A stretch of 64,000 nt of DNA from Fen-1362 sp964597035. GTDB lineage: Bacteria > Planctomycetota > Phycisphaerae > Sedimentisphaerales > Anaerobacaceae. The notes below the pieces were generated by a model. The model made no database searches. It saw nothing but the letters and a program-made list of their open reading frames with translations, and was not told the DNA's origin. Position 1 is the stretch's first letter; each line of letters opens with the position of its first letter. This document shows positions 25,139 through 34,691 of the stretch, in pieces. Location: the NCBI GenBank assembly GCA_964597035.1, contig CAZQWM010000008.1, positions 20,826 through 84,825 on the forward strand, in the 5' to 3' direction. A program made the translations under genes and the position numbers.

Positions 25139-28100
25139 GTGAAAATAGCTATGCACCGAAAGATAAGAGTATTGTTCTCAATTGAGACGGCCGACCCCTG
25201 GATTCTCCGCGTTTACAAATCCTTTTACGATGGCTTGGCATCTCTGCCTTATGAGCTGTTTTGCACGGCTTGTGACGTGAAGGAACCGGCCGGACAGCTT
25301 GATGCATACAATATTATCGATTATGCAAAGCTCCCGGATTTGGCACCGGCCTTGGCTGCCTGTGGACCTGTGGGCACGCCATCCCGGCGTCTGCTCGAAC
25401 TGGCGCCCGGCTTCGCGCTTTGGGATTCACCACAGCGCCTGCTCGAACGCTTCGACAGATTCAGGTCGGCTTTTCATATTGTTCAGCCGGACTTGGTCAT
25501 TGTCTGGAATGGAATGGCGGACATACGACGAATGATAAGGATTTTCCTGTCGGAGCAGAGCACACCCTTTTTCTATGCCGAAAAGGGTGTGTTGCCTGAC
25601 AGTTGGTATATAGACGAGGCGGGTATAAATGCCTGTTGTTCGCTTAGGCCGTCTGTGGCAAACGCCGGCATACCTGAATCTCAGCGGGACAGAGTCGAGC
25701 AGTACCTGCAGAATGTCATTAGTTCCGGCTCAAGCGCGTGGCAGCAGCCGGCCGGAATCAGTGGTGATGCTCTTAGGCGTAAACTCTCTATCGCGGTGAA
25801 TTCGCCGGTTATTTTCTTCCCGGGTTGGGTGGATGAAGATACCAGCATCACTGAGCTCTCATGCTTTAAGACCGTGGCCGAGGCGGTCGGTGCCGTCGCC
25901 GATGCGATGCCCTCCGGCGCAACCTTGATTGTCAAACCGCATCCAAAATCAAAAACCGAAAGTCGTCAGCAGCTCCAGGAACTCGCACCGCAATCGCCGA
26001 ACCTGCGTATCGTAACTGATGCCGATATCTGGGACCTGATTGACGTTGCAGATTTGGTTGTATCGATAAACTCCACGGTTGCCTTCGAGTCACTGCTTGG
26101 AAAACGTAAATTGCTTCTGTTGGGGGATAATATTTTATCAAAGGTTGGTCTCGTCGAGAAAGTAAATGTCGCTGAGCTGAAAGACGCGTTAAAGGCGTCT
26201 CTTGAGGGTTCGTTCGACAACCGGGTGAATTACTCACGAGTGCTTTCGTTTGTGAAGTTTTTGCTTGATGATTACTACCTGTTTACAGGATGCAGCTCGG
26301 TCCCTCAGTCGGTCTTGTCGAGAATTGACTCGAAGGCAATAAAAGCTTCAGACAAAACTTTCAGCGTGGACAAACTCAAAGAAATACTCTACCCGCACGA
26401 GAACACGATTTTGCCGTCCGGGCCAGTGACAGGTGAATCGTTTGACCCTGCTGTTGCTTGTTTTCGCAAGGCAGTTGACCGGTTTGCTGCCGGCAATTTC
26501 CAGCAGGCAGTGGAATTGATGGAGCAATACCGCAGGGCAATTGATTACACAAAGCTGCCACGGACGACTAAAACCCGGAACAAGTCCTCTGATGTTCAGG
26601 TCTCGGTTATTATTGTTACGTATAACAGAACTGAAGAGCTGAAAAACTGTCTCGAATCGCTCAGCAAACAGAACGAGGAGAATTTTGAAGTAGTTATTGT
26701 AGATAACGGCGGCACCAACCTCAACGAGCTTGGCAACGACTTCGACCAGTATATCAAATGTCCGATGAACTTCAGTCTTTCGGAAGGGCGTAACATCGGC
26801 GCCTTCTTTGCTAAGGGGGCGATACTTGCCTTCCTCGACGACGACGCTGTTGTTGGGCCGGATTATATAAGTTCGATAAGGACGGCCTTTAAAACTTATG
26901 ACATCTGCGGCCTTCGCGGCAGGGCGCTGCCCAAAAGCAGCCAAAATACGAATAATGGCACGAAGGGTTACGACCACGGTCCGAATCCCTTCCCAACGGT
27001 CTGCGACCTTGAAGGGGGCTCCGCATTTTCAAGAGAGATATTCCTGTCGATTAATGGGATGGACCCATTGCTGTTCGGCCATGAGGGCTATGACCTGACT
27101 TACAGAATCGCAAAAAACTCCGATATGCTGAATAGTATTATTTACTGGCCTTATACCATCATTTATCATGATGCTCCATCTACCGATTCGCAGGGACAAA
27201 AAGACCAGAGATACAGTTTTAACGAGCAGTATTTGCGCTTCAAGCACAGTGACCACATCTTCTCCCTGCGGGATGAGATTGAGAAGTGTTATCTGCCCGG
27301 CCCTCCCGGCGATGCCTGTCCCGAGCAACCAGTGGTGGGCGAAATCGAACCACATCGAGGGGCCGGCAACGTGACTGCACAGCCATCCCATACCGGCCCG
27401 GCTGCGGCGCCGCAGAACGATGTCCCCGTCGCACTCGTAGTTTACAACAGGCCAAAACACACGCTCGAAGTCTTGAAATCGCTCAGAGGGCACAATGTTC
27501 AAAACCTATATATATTCTGCGATGCGCCGAAGCGACCTGAGCACGAACAGGACGTCTCGCTGGTCAGACGACTTGTTCACAGCATAAACTGGACAACGCC
27601 TGAAATAATCGAGCGTGAGCAAAACTTCGGCCTGGCGAAAAGTATAACCAGTGCGACCGACTTTGTATTCGAACGGCACGACCGCCTGATTTTACTCGAA
27701 GATGACTGTGTTCCTCAGCAGCACTTCTTCGATTTTATGTGCACCTGCCTCGAAAAATACAAGGACAATCCGAAAGTTTTCGGTGTCGCTGGTTACTCGA
27801 TATCGATGCCCGATGAACTCCTCCGTGAATATCCTTACGACCTTTACTTTTGCCCGCGCATTTGCAGCTGGGGCTGGGCCACCTGGAAAAGGGCCTGGAA
27901 ATATTATGACAGGGACTTGCAAAAACTCGTTGAAGAGGCCAATGAAAGAGGAATCGACCTCGCCCAGGGCGGGAGCGAAGTCCAGGTTTTTATCGAAAAA
28001 TTCTTAAGAGGTCGGCTAAACGACGTCTGGACGCTGAACTGGATTCTTACCGTTTATCTTAATAATGGTTATTACGCCTATCCTACAAGTTCTCACATCA

Positions 28101-31100
28101 AAAACGTAGGTATGGACGGCAGCGGACTGCATTGCAGAAAGACTACGAAGTACGACAGCGTCTGCGCCGATGCAAAACCTCATCGCTATCCGGACCGGAT
28201 TATACTCAACGACCAGTTTCTTGAAAGGTTCAGAAAGCACTTTGATTTCGACGAAGAACAAAGCCGAAAGGCAGCGGTTTTTCTAAGCACTATCAAAAAA
28301 CATCAGACACAGCGATTAACTTCTGAAAAGCCTGCGTTATCCGCGAACAAGCCTGCAACGCCGAGCCGGTATCTCGTTTCGGCGATAGTTTCGACCTACA
28401 ATTCGCAGGAGTCAATCCGCGGCTGCATCGAAAACCTCGAAAGCCAGACAATAGCCGACAAGCTTGAAATCATTGTTGTCGATAGCGGCTCTCAGCAAAA
28501 CGAGCAGGCCGTCGTCGCCGAGCTACAGCAAAAATACGATAACATTAAGTATATAAAAACCGCACAACGTGAGACCATTTATGCCGCGTGGAACAAGGCC
28601 GTCAAAGCCGCAACCGGCAAATACATCACAAATGCCAACACCGACGACAGACGTTACGAGGATGCCCTTGAAATAATGGCTAATGCCCTTGACCGGGACC
28701 CTGATGGAGTCCTGGTTTACGGCGACAACGAAATTATTGACGCCGAAACGGGTGCCGTTGTTGGCAAAACCACGAGGAGTGATTTCACCATGGCCCGTCT
28801 GCTTGACCATTGCTTCGTCGGCCCCCAGCCGATGTGGCGAAGGGAGCTCCACGACGAGTTTGGTTACTTTGATGAATCATTCTTCTCGGCGGGCGATTAC
28901 GAATTCTGGCTCAGAATCGCCCAGAAATATGAGTTTATGTATCTCACTATGGTCCTTGGCCAGTATCAGCGCAGGTCCGACAGCATCGAACACAGCAACG
29001 GCGGCTGGGTGGGCAGGTTTGAGACGGCGCTTATCAAAAAGGCCTATCAATATGCCAGCATTAACTCTATATTCATCGGCAGTGCCGGCTTGACCGGCAC
29101 GTCGCCTTTTACTGATTGGTGCGAGACGAATATCGTAAAAAGGCAAACCGCCCAAATATTAACGGGCCGGCCGGTCGAACCGGTCGAAAAGGTTGATGAC
29201 AACCGAAATCCCGACACTGTGCCTTTGCTTTCCATAATTATAGCGACATTCAACCGCACCGATGGTTTGCTCAAATGCATCGGTGCTCTCGCCGGGCAAA
29301 GCGAATCTGATTTCGAGCTGATAGTCGTAAACAACGGCTTAACCATAATCCCGCTCGCGGATAACCGCCGGTATCCTTTCGGCGTATGCTGTATGGACCT
29401 AAAAAGCAATTATGGCCCGTCGCTGGCACGAAACATCGGGGCAGGGTTTGCGAAGGCGCCTTATATTGCTTTTCTGGATGACGATGCCATAGCCGATGAG
29501 AATTTTGTCCGAAATATCCTGAGGCACTTCAACGAAACTGACATATCCGGCCTCAGGGGCAAAGCCCTCCCCGAATCAGGCGACCGCAAGCCGGACCATT
29601 ACGACCTCGGTGACGAGCCGATGCCTTTTCTTGTGGACCTCGAAGGTAACTGCGCCTTCAAAAAAGATGTTTTACTTGAAGTAGGCGGTTTCGACGAATT
29701 CCTGTTCCACACCGAAGGCCAGGAGCTTTCTTACAGAATCTTCAGGCATCAAAAAGAAAGCTTAAACGCCCTGATGTATTTTCCCGATGTTGTAATTTAT
29801 CACGACCCGCGGAACGTGGACGATGCCGGCGGGATTGAAAAAACCCTTCGCTCGCAGGTAATGGCTGAGATGCTTGCACGCAAGGCCCACGGCATCAGAA
29901 AATACATCAGGTTCTTCAGTAATTTCTACCCCGCCAACAGGGCTACTCTCGAGAGTAACTTTTTCCGCCTTATGGTCAACGTGTCGTTTCTCGAAAAAAA
30001 TTACCCCGACCTTGCCTTGTTCTGGGCCTTGAAGGCAATTGCCATTGAGCCGGACAACGTTCCTTGTCGCTATGCCGTCGGCCGGATGAATGTGCGACTC
30101 GGCCGGTTCGATGTCGCCGAGAGATTCCTCGAACCCTTGAGTCGGCAGTTATATATAGCCGTTGCACAGGATAATATTTCCTCGCTCGGCGAATCCTTCA
30201 AAGATGAAAAATCAGCAACACTTTGCTACATCGATGCCGCTATGAAGCTGGCCTTCTCCTATGCACAACAGGGTAAATCACGCCAGGCCGCCGCCGCTTA
30301 TTCGCAGATTCTCAACTGCTCATTCATTACGCTGTCGGACCAGCAGAAAGATTGCATAAGCAAAGAAATCGACAGATTGACCGAGTCGCCTGTTACCGTC
30401 ATGCCTCAGCAACAAGATGCCAGTGTTACTGATTCCTTGTCCCAGAAGGGGGCTTACCTCGTTTCAGCCATCGTCTCAACATACAACGCGCAAGAGTTTA
30501 TTCGCGGCTGTCTCGAGGACCTCGAACGTCAGACAATAGCCGACCAAACTGAAATTATCGTTGTCAATAGCGGCTCTCAGCAAAACGATGAGCAAATCGT
30601 AAAAGAGTTCCAGAAAAGATACAGCAACATCGTCTATATCAAAACAGAGCATCGCGAGCCCTTGTACTCTGCCTGGAACCGGGCCATCAAAGCTGCCTCA
30701 GGCCGGTTTCTAACGAATGCCAACACCGATGACCGGCACCGAAAAGATGCGATGGAGATTATGGCCGACACACTCACCGCAAATCCTGATGTTGCCTTGG
30801 TCTATGGCGACCAGATTGTTACCGACACACCGAACGGCACCTTCGAGAATCATCACGCCGTCGAAATGACCAAAAGACCGGAATTCAGTTGGCAGCGTTT
30901 GCTCTTCGGCTGCTGTGTCGGGTCCCAGCCGATGTGGAGAAAGTCACTGCACGACGAGTTCGCCGGTTTCGACGAGTCACTCACTTGTGCCGCCGACTGG
31001 GACTTCTGGCTTAAAGTCGCCAAAAAGCACAGCTTCAAGCACATACCTCAATTCCTCGGTCTTTACTATCGCAACAAGGATGGTATCGAGCACGGCCGAA

Positions 31101-32161
31101 AAATTCACAGCTTGTATGAGCGATATGCCGTTGGCAGACGATACGGCAACCCCTATATATCCGTTATCCCGCTCTATCAGGCACCGGACAATCCGCTTGT
31201 CTCAATTGTGATTACCGCCTACAACTCCGCCGGCTATATCGCGAGAGCAATCGAAAGCGTACTGATTCAAAATTACAGAAACTTCGAGCTGATTGTTGTC
31301 GACGACGGCTCTACTGACAACACCGCCGACATTGTTCGCAGCTTCACAAACGAGCCGATAAAATATTTCTTCAAGGAAAATGGCGGTGTCGCCTCCGCAC
31401 GTAACTTCGGGCTGAAAAAATCCACCGGCTCATTCATAGTTATGCTCGACAGTGACGATATGATGACGCCTAATTACCTCGCCGAACACCTCAAAGGTTT
31501 TGTTCAGTACCCCCAGGCGGATATGGTCTACTGCGACGAATATCTCATCGACGAACAGGACCAGCCAATCCGTGTAATCCACAGGCCTCAGTACTCAGAC
31601 TCGCAGGCAATCATAGCCGATATGTTCCACTCCGGCTGGCCGGTCGTGCATTTCAAAACCTGCATCAAAAGAAGTGTCTTCGACAAAATAGGACTTTACG
31701 ACGAACGTCTGATTGTCGCTGAAGATTACGATATGATGAGACGTTTCATAAAACAAGGCCTCAAGATGCATCGCCTGCCGGAGGCGCTTTACCTGCGCCG
31801 TCTGAGGCAGGAGAGTCTCTCGAAAACATATGATACCGCCAAGGCAAAGAGTCATTTCGATGTCGTTCATAGATTTACCGAGACATTCACCCCGGAGCAA
31901 TTGTTTCCCGATGTCGTTTGGAACAAGCTGCCGGCTGGCCAAAAGCCGTTACTGGCCAAATGCAAGGCCGCACTTGTCTATCTTGATATTGGCCAGAAAT
32001 ACCTTGGTTCTAATGCTGCTGATTATGCGGCTGTGGCCTTCGATTTGGCCTGCACCCAACTGGATGATTGCTGCAGAATCGAGCCGGCAAATCAGAACAT
32101 CATAAATCTAAGGGGAAAATGCCGGTCCATACGCGACAGGCACCTGCAGCCCGTTGCCTGA
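25139..32161 (+). CDS. Giant multi-module glycosyltransferase (2340 aa)
   Basis: One uninterrupted frame from a GTG at 25139 (an ATG at 25151 is an alternative). Modules in order, approximate residues: 1-440, a GT-B region like the KpsS/capsule-synthesis family (YAEKGVLPDSWYIDEAGIN, VKPHPKS, SINSTVAFESLLGKRKL); 485-720, GT2 'A' (VSVIIVTYNRTEELKNCLES, FLDDDA); 760-1050, a GNT-I-like GT-A domain (VALVVYNRPKHTLEVLKSLR, LLEDDCVPQQHFFDF); 1074-1340, GT2 'B' (VSAIVSTYNSQESIRGCIEN, TNANTDDR); 1361-1590, GT2 'A-prime'; about 1600-1750, TPR-like; 1772-2014, GT2 'B-prime'; 2019-2230, GT2 'C' (VSIVITAYNSAGYIARAIES, MLDSDD); then a helical tail. No membrane helix. It could build a whole oligosaccharide on one polypeptide. 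It ends the sigma-54 island and is followed by fliD. Confidence 0.9.
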   Translation: MKIAMHRKIRVLFSIETADPWILRVYKSFYDGLASLPYELFCTACDVKEPAGQLDAYNIIDYAKLPDLAPALAACGPVGTPSRRLLELAPGFALWDSPQRLLERFDRFRSAFHIVQPDLVIVWNGMADIRRMIRIFLSEQSTPFFYAEKGVLPDSWYIDEAGINACCSLRPSVANAGIPESQRDRVEQYLQNVISSGSSAWQQPAGISGDALRRKLSIAVNSPVIFFPGWVDEDTSITELSCFKTVAEAVGAVADAMPSGATLIVKPHPKSKTESRQQLQELAPQSPNLRIVTDADIWDLIDVADLVVSINSTVAFESLLGKRKLLLLGDNILSKVGLVEKVNVAELKDALKASLEGSFDNRVNYSRVLSFVKFLLDDYYLFTGCSSVPQSVLSRIDSKAIKASDKTFSVDKLKEILYPHENTILPSGPVTGESFDPAVACFRKAVDRFAAGNFQQAVELMEQYRRAIDYTKLPRTTKTRNKSSDVQVSVIIVTYNRTEELKNCLESLSKQNEENFEVVIVDNGGTNLNELGNDFDQYIKCPMNFSLSEGRNIGAFFAKGAILAFLDDDAVVGPDYISSIRTAFKTYDICGLRGRALPKSSQNTNNGTKGYDHGPNPFPTVCDLEGGSAFSREIFLSINGMDPLLFGHEGYDLTYRIAKNSDMLNSIIYWPYTIIYHDAPSTDSQGQKDQRYSFNEQYLRFKHSDHIFSLRDEIEKCYLPGPPGDACPEQPVVGEIEPHRGAGNVTAQPSHTGPAAAPQNDVPVALVVYNRPKHTLEVLKSLRGHNVQNLYIFCDAPKRPEHEQDVSLVRRLVHSINWTTPEIIEREQNFGLAKSITSATDFVFERHDRLILLEDDCVPQQHFFDFMCTCLEKYKDNPKVFGVAGYSISMPDELLREYPYDLYFCPRICSWGWATWKRAWKYYDRDLQKLVEEANERGIDLAQGGSEVQVFIEKFLRGRLNDVWTLNWILTVYLNNGYYAYPTSSHIKNVGMDGSGLHCRKTTKYDSVCADAKPHRYPDRIILNDQFLERFRKHFDFDEEQSRKAAVFLSTIKKHQTQRLTSEKPALSANKPATPSRYLVSAIVSTYNSQESIRGCIENLESQTIADKLEIIVVDSGSQQNEQAVVAELQQKYDNIKYIKTAQRETIYAAWNKAVKAATGKYITNANTDDRRYEDALEIMANALDRDPDGVLVYGDNEIIDAETGAVVGKTTRSDFTMARLLDHCFVGPQPMWRRELHDEFGYFDESFFSAGDYEFWLRIAQKYEFMYLTMVLGQYQRRSDSIEHSNGGWVGRFETALIKKAYQYASINSIFIGSAGLTGTSPFTDWCETNIVKRQTAQILTGRPVEPVEKVDDNRNPDTVPLLSIIIATFNRTDGLLKCIGALAGQSESDFELIVVNNGLTIIPLADNRRYPFGVCCMDLKSNYGPSLARNIGAGFAKAPYIAFLDDDAIADENFVRNILRHFNETDISGLRGKALPESGDRKPDHYDLGDEPMPFLVDLEGNCAFKKDVLLEVGGFDEFLFHTEGQELSYRIFRHQKESLNALMYFPDVVIYHDPRNVDDAGGIEKTLRSQVMAEMLARKAHGIRKYIRFFSNFYPANRATLESNFFRLMVNVSFLEKNYPDLALFWALKAIAIEPDNVPCRYAVGRMNVRLGRFDVAERFLEPLSRQLYIAVAQDNISSLGESFKDEKSATLCYIDAAMKLAFSYAQQGKSRQAAAAYSQILNCSFITLSDQQKDCISKEIDRLTESPVTVMPQQQDASVTDSLSQKGAYLVSAIVSTYNAQEFIRGCLEDLERQTIADQTEIIVVNSGSQQNDEQIVKEFQKRYSNIVYIKTEHREPLYSAWNRAIKAASGRFLTNANTDDRHRKDAMEIMADTLTANPDVALVYGDQIVTDTPNGTFENHHAVEMTKRPEFSWQRLLFGCCVGSQPMWRKSLHDEFAGFDESLTCAADWDFWLKVAKKHSFKHIPQFLGLYYRNKDGIEHGRKIHSLYERYAVGRRYGNPYISVIPLYQAPDNPLVSIVITAYNSAGYIARAIESVLIQNYRNFELIVVDDGSTDNTADIVRSFTNEPIKYFFKENGGVASARNFGLKKSTGSFIVMLDSDDMMTPNYLAEHLKGFVQYPQADMVYCDEYLIDEQDQPIRVIHRPQYSDSQAIIADMFHSGWPVVHFKTCIKRSVFDKIGLYDERLIVAEDYDMMRRFIKQGLKMHRLPEALYLRRLRQESLSKTYDTAKAKSHFDVVHRFTETFTPEQLFPDVVWNKLPAGQKPLLAKCKAALVYLDIGQKYLGSNAADYAAVAFDLACTQLDDCCRIEPANQNIINLRGKCRSIRDRHLQPVA

Positions 32162-32210
32162 GTCGCTTTCGGCCGGGCTGAGTCTTGAGTATGAAGATGC
32201 ACGAAATGAC

Positions 32211-32237
32211 TAAACAACTAGTGACTTCTCTCGATAA
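32211..32237 (+). promoter_or_regulatory. Sigma-28 (FliA-type) promoter of fliD
   Basis: TAAA (32211-32214), exactly 15 bases, then CTCGATAA (32230-32237), against the consensus TAAA-N15-GCCGATAA. Predicted start near 32244, leaving a leader of about 75 nt to the fliD ATG. GGGAAGG lies nine bases before that ATG. It separates fliD from the upstream sigma-54 unit as a late gene. Confidence 0.8.
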
Positions 32238-32319
32238 TAACGTATCACGGATGCTGTATGTCCGGCACGGAGGTAAGCCCTATAAAATCTTGATTGTTTG
32301 AACGGGAAGGCCAACAAAA

Positions 32320-34662
32320 ATGTCCGTCTTGCGTCTGCCGGGTTTATATACAGGTATCGACACGGAAACATTGATTTCACAGCTTCTGGCCATTGAGAGC
32401 CGGACGATGAATCTTTACCAGCAGCGCCTCTCGCAATGGGAAGAGAAGAAAGATGCACTCGGCACTATCGAAACTAGGTTAAGCACACTTGTCTCTGCCG
32501 TTCGTGCCTTGTCGGATGCCCAGCAGCTCCGGGCTTTCGGTGTCGCGTCCAGTGACCCTGATATAGTCACCGCTCAGGCAACCAGCGATGCCTTCGAGGG
32601 CAACCACAACGTTGTCATCGACCGTCTCGCAACCGCCGACCGCTGGGTTCATACCGCCGGCTTTGAATACGCCGAGGATTACGTGGACGCGGGAACCTTT
32701 ATCTATTCATACAACGGCAAGGAAACTGTTATTACAACCACCGACACGACGACGCTGGAGGGCCTTGTCGGCCTGATTAACAACGATGCCGACAACCCGG
32801 GCGTCACCGCGTCTTTACTGCATTATGCCAATTCTTATCATCTTATCCTTAACGGCAACGACGCCGGAGGCGATTATCGAATCTCAATCAATTCGGGCTC
32901 TACCGAGGTCTTGCAGGCCGACACTGCCTTCACACGCAACTCGGACAACGCCGCTTTAAGCACTCACATCACGCAGCTCGACCAGTTCGGCGACAATCCC
33001 CTCGAAGGCGGGGAGGTCATAGAGATAAAAGGAACCGACCGCTACGGCAACGACATAACGCAGGTGGACCTTGAGCTGACTGCAAACACAAAGCTCAGCC
33101 ATCTCATTGACAAAATCAACCAGGCCTTTGATGGAAACGTAAAGGCCACGCTCGAAAACGGCAAAATTGTTGTCACCGACGCTTTTTCAGATGACAGCGA
33201 ACTTTCAATCAGTTTGACTTATAACGCAAATGATTCTGCTGCCATGTTGTCGCTGCCGACGATTGAACTCCTGACCGACGGCGGCACCCCTGCAACGCTG
33301 GATGGCTTCAGTCTTGCCGATTTCACAAGAACACAGGCGGCACAGGACTCCAAAATCAAAATCGATGGTTACCCCTTTCAGGATGCCGTTTCGGAGGTCC
33401 AGCAAATCGAGCATACATCCGCCGTTACCAGCGGAACGTTCACGCTTGGCTATGGCGGTTTTATCACCGATGCTATCGCTTATAACGCCGACATTGCTAC
33501 AATCCAGGCCGCTCTCGATGCCCTGCCCAATGTCAATGCAGGCGACATAGTTGTCGAGGGTGACGCTCTGAATACAAGCGGCACCTTGACTTTCACCTTC
33601 AATGACACCCTTGGCGATGTCAGTATGATACTAATTGACTCCTCGGGTCTCAGCGAGACGCTTGCCGTCACCGAGCAGACAGAAGGCGTCGATGAATACA
33701 TAAGCAGAAGCTCCAACACAATAGACGATGTCATTTACGGATTGACGCTGAACCTGCACGATGTCACCAGCGAAAGCGGCGAAAGTATCACGCTCACAAG
33801 AAACACCGAATCGGTGAAGCAGAAGCTGCTCTCGATGATAGACGCCTATAATTCCGTCATTACCTATATAAAAGAGAAAACCGGCTATAATGACGTCCTC
33901 AAGACGGCCGGCATTCTTATGGGCGATTATGTCGTCGGCACAATAAAAACCCAGCTTTCTATGCCGCTGATTAGACAGACGTCCGGATTCATTCAGGATG
34001 TCGACTCGTTCCTTACGCCTGGCCAGATCGGCCTGGAGCTCGGCAGTGACGGTATGCTCTCGCTTGACACCAACGCCTTTGAAAAAGCAATTGCAGAGGA
34101 CTATACGGGCGTTCTTGCCGTCATCGGTGCGGCCAAAACCGGAAGCTCCGACAGCAACACCATTCGCTTCTACCATGCCAGTAGCAGTTACACCACCGCC
34201 GGAACTTATGATGTCGAAGTAACTGTAGGCGGAGGCGCTATAACCGGCGCGAGAATGAAATTATCGACCGAATCGAGTTGGAACGATGCGACGTACTCCG
34301 GCAACGTTGTCACCGGAGACAGCTCATTCGACGAAAACGGCAATCCCGTATATCCGGAAAACAGCTTGCAGTTCAGTGTGGATTTGAGTCAGGACGGAAC
34401 CTACACCGCCACGGTCAGGGTCAAGCAGGGTTTTGCCGGTGCCATTGAAGATGCCCTCGATAGAATGCTCAAGGCCTCTACTGGCTCAATTGATATCGAC
34501 CAGAAGCATATAGACGATACAATCAAGCTGTTGGAGGACAGAATCGAGGCCGAAAAATATCGGGTAGACCAGAAGGAACAACGCCTTATTGGGCAGTTTG
34601 CTCGTCTTGAAAAGACGCTGACGCTTTGGCAGAACCAAATGGCGGCCCTCGGTTTGAGCTAA
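32320..34662 (+). CDS. fliD: FliD, filament cap protein (enlarged)
   Basis: 780 aa. N-terminal FliD signature: RLPGLYTGIDTETLISQLLA then IESRTMNLYQQRLSQWEEKK. C-terminal signature: LLSMIDAYNSVITYIKEKTG, LGLELGSDG-like IGLELGSDGMLSLDTNAFEK, ending in a coiled coil (VDQKEQRLIGQFARLEKTLT). It is clearly longer than the 450-600 residues usual for FliD. Residues about 217-325 match a module also present in this window's FlgE, and about 365-455 (TSGTFTLGYGGFITDAIAYN) resemble a repeat known from large bacterial surface proteins. It caps the filament and folds flagellin at the tip. Convergent with flhB, 29 bp apart, with no terminator seen between. Confidence 0.95.
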   Translation: MSVLRLPGLYTGIDTETLISQLLAIESRTMNLYQQRLSQWEEKKDALGTIETRLSTLVSAVRALSDAQQLRAFGVASSDPDIVTAQATSDAFEGNHNVVIDRLATADRWVHTAGFEYAEDYVDAGTFIYSYNGKETVITTTDTTTLEGLVGLINNDADNPGVTASLLHYANSYHLILNGNDAGGDYRISINSGSTEVLQADTAFTRNSDNAALSTHITQLDQFGDNPLEGGEVIEIKGTDRYGNDITQVDLELTANTKLSHLIDKINQAFDGNVKATLENGKIVVTDAFSDDSELSISLTYNANDSAAMLSLPTIELLTDGGTPATLDGFSLADFTRTQAAQDSKIKIDGYPFQDAVSEVQQIEHTSAVTSGTFTLGYGGFITDAIAYNADIATIQAALDALPNVNAGDIVVEGDALNTSGTLTFTFNDTLGDVSMILIDSSGLSETLAVTEQTEGVDEYISRSSNTIDDVIYGLTLNLHDVTSESGESITLTRNTESVKQKLLSMIDAYNSVITYIKEKTGYNDVLKTAGILMGDYVVGTIKTQLSMPLIRQTSGFIQDVDSFLTPGQIGLELGSDGMLSLDTNAFEKAIAEDYTGVLAVIGAAKTGSSDSNTIRFYHASSSYTTAGTYDVEVTVGGGAITGARMKLSTESSWNDATYSGNVVTGDSSFDENGNPVYPENSLQFSVDLSQDGTYTATVRVKQGFAGAIEDALDRMLKASTGSIDIDQKHIDDTIKLLEDRIEAEKYRVDQKEQRLIGQFARLEKTLTLWQNQMAALGLS

Positions 34663-34691
34663 TCCTACTGAGACCGCGTTGACCCCGCCGA

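Noticed and set aside
32270..32290. GGCACGGAGGTAAGC before fliD as a -24/-12 promoter
   Set aside because: The GG to GC spacing is eleven rather than ten bases and the -12 element is poor; a well-spaced sigma-28 site lies just upstream.
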